Positions 59,671-64,000 of a DNA stretch of 64,000 nucleotides are shown piece after piece. A model generated the notes under the pieces. The model searched no databases. It was given only the letters and a program-made list of their open reading frames with translations, and was not told the origin of the DNA. Source of the DNA: Apricaphanius iberus (Eukaryota > Chordata > Actinopteri > Cyprinodontiformes > Aphaniidae); NCBI GenBank assembly GCA_028564705.1, contig JAPXFQ010001700.1, positions 310,001 to 374,000 of the forward strand. The letters are read 5' to 3'. The position numbers and the translations under genes were made by a program. How positions within the stretch are numbered: position 1 is the stretch's first letter; every line of letters starts with the position of its first letter.

Positions 59671-61479
59671 TCTTGTCGCGTGAGGGTGTGAAATAAAGTA
59701 TCATATCTCTCATATCAGTCCCTTTGAATGGGGATGTTATGGACCTGCTCACAGTCACATTATTTTCAGCCCTTCAGTCATATCTACCTTGGTGGTTGCT
59801 TATGTCAATCATTTATCATATATAATCTCAGCGCCTGCATGCTGGTGGTAGAGAGTACAGTAACACAGCGCTGAACACAACAGTTCAGGTTTATTTAGCG
59901 AGATTGTTTCTGGGGGAACTAGAGCATACAGAGGCCTGCACACTGAGGATAAATGAAATTATGCCATATTCTTTTTAGAGAGAAATCTTTCTCCAAGAAA
60001 CCCTCAAGACCATTTATTGTATTTATATCAACAGGGTAAAAAAAATCTGGTCACAATCGATTTTTATCAAATTTTTATCAAATTTTAATATGATGGGGGG
60101 GTTGCCTATCTCCAGCAATCATCTGACTAGTTATTCCATAGTAGTGTTCAATCAGAACAGCCTGACTTCCTTGCTTCCGTATTTTCCACTTCCTGCCCCT
60201 AGATGTTACCACCTTCTGTTTCATCATTTTTTTGTTTTGTCTTTTTTGTGTTTCCTTAGTTCATCAGTCTTAGTTAGTTAATTTTTCTAATTACTAATTT
60301 CCTCATTTACTTCTTCTAGTATTTATTCTCTTTTGTTCTGTTCTCTCCTTTGTTTACTAGACTTCTTTTTATAGTCTCACTTTGGTTCCTTCTTTGATCA
60401 ATTATTTTTAGTTACTTCTAAGTTACTTCCTACATATGATTCCTTCTCTGTCTTTTCTTTCCTTTTTTCCTTTCTTGTTTCCTTCTTTCTCTCTGCCCGG
60501 CCCAGCTGCTGATTGTTTCCACCTGTTCTCTCCCTCTCGCCTGCAATCCCTTCTCACTAATTAGTCCCTGGTCTTCTCCCTGTCACTTCCACTTCTTCTT
60601 AGTATATTTAAGCTCCCTGATCTCTGTACTTCTTCATTGATCTGTCTATCTTTCTCCAATGTCTTTCTGGTTGCCTTAATTACATTAATCGAGTCAGCAT
60701 TAGTTTCTCTCTTCCTGTTGTTTTATTTTCCCCCTTTCAATTTATCTTATTGTCCATACTATTTGAAATAAAGATATTATATATACATGTTTGGGCTTCT
60801 CCTTGGCACACGTCAATTCTGAGTGCAAACATGGTTAGACAGGACATGTAAAATGAAACTTTAAAAATCATATGCTCCTGTTAGTAAGGGATCCACCACT
60901 GAATTTGTCAGTAAAATGTGTCTATTACCTCTGCCCCTTATGCATCCGGTGGAAATAATTTCCAAGAGTCCGCTATCAGTGTCAGTTCCCTTGATGTTCA
61001 CAAGGCTCAGTGTTATGGATCAAACCATCAACTTGTTGTTTGGAGGTGGTTTTGCTGGCTCTAGTCCGCAAAGTCCTGTGTCCATGGATAGATGGATCGA
61101 TGGAAAAATATACTTGATTTTCATGAAAACATGATAGAATGGCTAAAAAGCCCTTTATTTTTAGGACCAAATCAAAACTGCAAATTTAACCCCAACTTAA
61201 CTGTTGTCAACCATCCATAGTGTGCAGGCCAGAGCTTATTGTAAAACAGATAGATGGATATGGTATGCAGTGAAGTCAATGGAATGACCTCAGTGTATAG
61301 TAATTTTTACTCTTATTCCTTGGCAGCATCAAGGCAGAAAGGAAAGATGAAAAAAGCTGACTTCTTCATGAAAGGACATACAAAGGGATCGATTATATGT
61401 GATTTAAAGTCTGCAGAAGCTGCACCAACAATCAAGGAAAGGGCGGGAATTAGAAAAAGGTGTTAAACATTTAGACCAA

Positions 61480-62168
61480 GGGTGTTTCTCAATGTCAAGG
61501 CGCCTCGCCTACGGAGGCAGTACCTGGGTAGGCGAGGCGCCTTGCTTACGAGGACACTGTCCTTCCTTGGTCAAAAAAACGGTCTGGAACAGACTTGCCT
61601 TACGTGACCGCGGCTGCTGGCTTACGTGCTCTGTTTACGTCCCGCCCATCGTAGTAGCATTGTAGCGTAGTAATATTACTTCAACCATGGAACTGGAAAT
61701 GTATAACGAGTGTTTTACTGTTCTTTTTATATATGTCAGTTAAAATCAAATGTGCAAACGAATTAGTACCTGGTAGCCACCGAAGCTGCAACTACTAAGC
61801 AACTAACCAACCATATATAACTACTTTGGATCTAATAAATAATTAAAAAAATAAAACAAAAAATTTAAATATAAGCCCGATGGTTAAAATTAGTTGACTT
61901 ACATTTAAAATAGAAATTTACCCCCGAAGTAGCTGCTGCTGGCTTCTATCGCCCTGTATTCTGGGAAATTTTTGACCGACAGAAGGTATGAAGGCACGCC
62001 TGATGTATCCTTGGTTAGTTAGCTAAACGGCTAACAAACGGAGGACAGATTCCTTGGTAGAACATGAACATTGGAACACGCCTTGGCGGTCCCTGATGAC
62101 GTATCTCTTAAGCAACCGGGGCGGGACCAAGGCATCAAGGCGAGGATCCTGGGCATTGAGAAACACCC
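61480..62168. mobile_element. MITE with GGGTGTTTCTCAATG ends, copy B insertion
   Basis: GGGTGTTTCTCAATG and CATTGAGAAACACCC are perfect 15-bp inverted ends. The empty site in copy A reads TTTAGACCACATGTGTTC at 18667-18684, and the filled site reads TTTAGACCA before and CACATGTGTTC after, so the target duplication is 2-3 bp (CA or CCA). The element is the same family member type as 16015-16706. Confidence 0.85.
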
Positions 62169-62633
62169 CACATGTGTTCAAGGAGGATGTGAGATCAAGT
62201 GCAGGAGGGCCCTTCAGCTTGGCCTCGCTGCCTGCTGCGTGACTGATAGGTTGGTATTTCTACATGTGAAGGACGTACACTTTCATTGATGTGCTGTTCC
62301 TCTTTCTCTTCCAGCAGTGGGAGACTATGCCATATGCAACTTTGCTCACGCTTCGCTCATCACACGGCCACCTAAAATGACAAATGTTTCCCCTCTGTTA
62401 ACATGCACTAAAACAGTTCAGGAGTAGAATTAACCAAAAAGGAAAGAAATCTTTAATGCATGAAATACATAAATAGTGCGTTCTAATAATGTTAGAAATT
62501 CTCTGGTGTGTGCATGTGTGTGCACGCGTGTCAGTATGGTCTTGTATTACTACCATTCTTAGGACCGGTCTTAGGATATTCGGTAACCTTCTTAGGACAT
62601 GTGGACCTTGTTGGGCCCGAAGCTCGGTCCTAA

Positions 62634-62653
62634 TGTGTGTGTGTGTGTGTGTG
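62634..62653. repeat. (TG)n microsatellite in segment copy B
   Basis: Counterpart of the TG run at 19137-19163, here shorter. Confidence 0.85.
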
Positions 62654-62815
62654 ACAGGGTTCCTAAAGATATTTTTTATCTCTTTCCACATTTCTGAATG
62701 TGGTTCATTTTATGTATTAAATACTAAAGGAATGAACGAAAGAGTTAATGACGGGGAAAAAATCAAGTAACCTAATTAAGCCCAATCAATGACAAGGAAA
62801 AAGAAGAATTCAACT

Positions 62816-63110
62816 CAATTCAGTTAATTTATATAGCACCAATTCATAACACGTTATCTTAAAGGACTTTACAAATAAATTAAATTGAATCATACATACA
62901 TTACATTCTGTTTAGACATTTTCTATTTCAGGAATCCCAGCAGATTACATACAGTCATTGAAATCCCTCATACTGAGCAAGCATGTAGCGAAAGTGGAGA
63001 GACCTCCTGTGGAATCAGAACCTTGCTCAGTACTACCAGTCATCTGCCACATGTGACTAGGGGTCTGAGAAGACAAAGCAGAGACACAAAAAGAACAAAA
63101 GAACTGATGT
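62816..63110 (-). repeat. LINE/SINE-derived repeat within segment copy B
   Basis: Counterpart of 19312-19660, carrying a small internal deletion around GAAAGTGGAGAGACCTCC, where copy A retains GGAAATTCTCCCC and about 20 further bases. Confidence 0.65.
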
Positions 63111-64000
63111 AGGAATACTTTCAATGTTAAAGAAAGTAAAAAGTTGATAACAGGACAGGGAGAATGTTCAGTTACTGGAAGCATCATCCCAGCTGATGCC
63201 CCCCTCCAACAACAGAATGCCAGACCAGATGTAGTCAGTTGTTATTGTTTTTTTAATCTTAATGCAGTATAATGAAGTAGAATCTCACATTGTGCCACAT
63301 TTGATGGGTGGGGATCTGGTCACCCCAGTTGAGAAAAAGACTGAGAGAAAACCAAGTTATGGAAGAAAAAAGGAACAGGATATTTAGGCAACTGAAAAAC
63401 AAATCTGGAAATGTTAATATTCTCATTCTCTCATTTTTCTTCCCGTGGCTTGGAAAATACTAAGTAGGAAACCTGCGGTGTGCTAAAAAAGGTTGCAGCT
63501 GTTCCATTTATTAAAGTCTATACTACCGGATTAAGAAAAAACAATGTAAAAGATAAATAAAAAGACACATTTTTACAGTTTCATTTTTGCATTTATAATC
63601 CCTGCTGGGAAAAATAAACAGTACTGTTTTATATCACTCTGAGTATTTGCATAAGTGATATGATGAACATTCGCTTTCTCAAGTTGCTTGATAATATCTT
63701 TAAAATTACCACTGGAACCACTCCAAAAGAAACAAACAACTGTCTAATCCTAAACATTTATATTCAATAACATTTGTACTGCAAGGATAGGTCTTTCATG
63801 GACTTTATTCTAGTATGCAGCATTTAGGAGGAACGATTTAAGAAGAGTACTCTGCTAAATTATTAACCGTTAGAGCTGAACAAAACATTTCTTACAAAAC
63901 AATGATCCAAATTGAGATGGCCCAGTAATTAAAGATTGATTAAAAAAAATAAAATAGACAAATGGACGGCTGGATTTGCTGCTAGAAGCAATACATTCTC

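Larger units (their letters stand above)
59670..64000 (+). repeat. Duplicated segment, copy B, cut by window edge
   Basis: Matches 15183-20524 base for base with scattered substitutions. It lacks the insertions at 16015-16706 and 16829-17890. It has its own insertion at 61480-62168 and about 100 extra bases at 61142-61243. Its left border lies inside the third smarca2-like exon. Confidence 0.9.

Overview
The window looks like repeat-rich, AT-rich euchromatin from a teleost fish. Evidence: decayed Tc1 transposases, L2-type LINEs, several hAT and mariner-type MITEs, tRNA-derived SINEs with fish-type tails, a chromodomain Ty3/gypsy integrase, an animal EnSpm/CACTA element, and exons of a vertebrate SMARCA2-like gene with canonical GT-AG introns. 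No intact host protein-coding gene is visible. All identifications come from reading the sequence and recalling family features; no database was searched.

Layout. 1-15182: mostly non-coding DNA with decayed Tc1 copies (1-948, ~9440-9840), hAT-type MITEs (960-1655, 1940-2306, 4327-5037), a TTACCTC-ended element holding a pogo-like helix-turn-helix remnant and a SINE (6071-7102), and a TTAA-flanked element (12792-14358). 15183-20524: first copy of a >4.3 kb segment that recurs in direct orientation at 59670-64000 (cut by the window edge). 21060-21890: diverged tandem duplication. 22565-30306: a 7.74 kb EnSpm/CACTA-like transposon with near-identical inverted ends and two minus-strand genes, a transposase broken by one TAG and an apparently intact eight-exon partner gene of 375 codons. 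30435-34950: a hAT MITE, an L2 LINE fragment, a long variant of the local repeat unit, and the 3' end of a chromodomain gypsy element. 34951-44371: a tandem array of ~755 bp and ~1.0 kb units that partly alternate, with an N gap and indel-rich patches that look like poor gap filling. 44851-46104: a broken coiled-coil gene. 46457-51370: LINE pieces, a MITE and an inverted repeat pair. 48262-59670: remains of an unprocessed smarca2-like gene copy, three exons with two nonsense changes, a frameshift and a truncation. Its large intron carries a 6 kb hAT element (52640-58678) whose five exons join into an uninterrupted 782-codon transposase, the most intact mobile gene here.

How the parts relate. 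The hAT transposase should act on its own ends, which carry repeated CTTAAA-type motifs. The two EnSpm genes lie in the same direction within one pair of ends, as expected for a transposase plus accessory protein. The duplicated segment breaks the third smarca2-like exon. The two segment copies carry the same MITE at different places, so each copy supplies the empty site for the other and the MITE insertions postdate the duplication.
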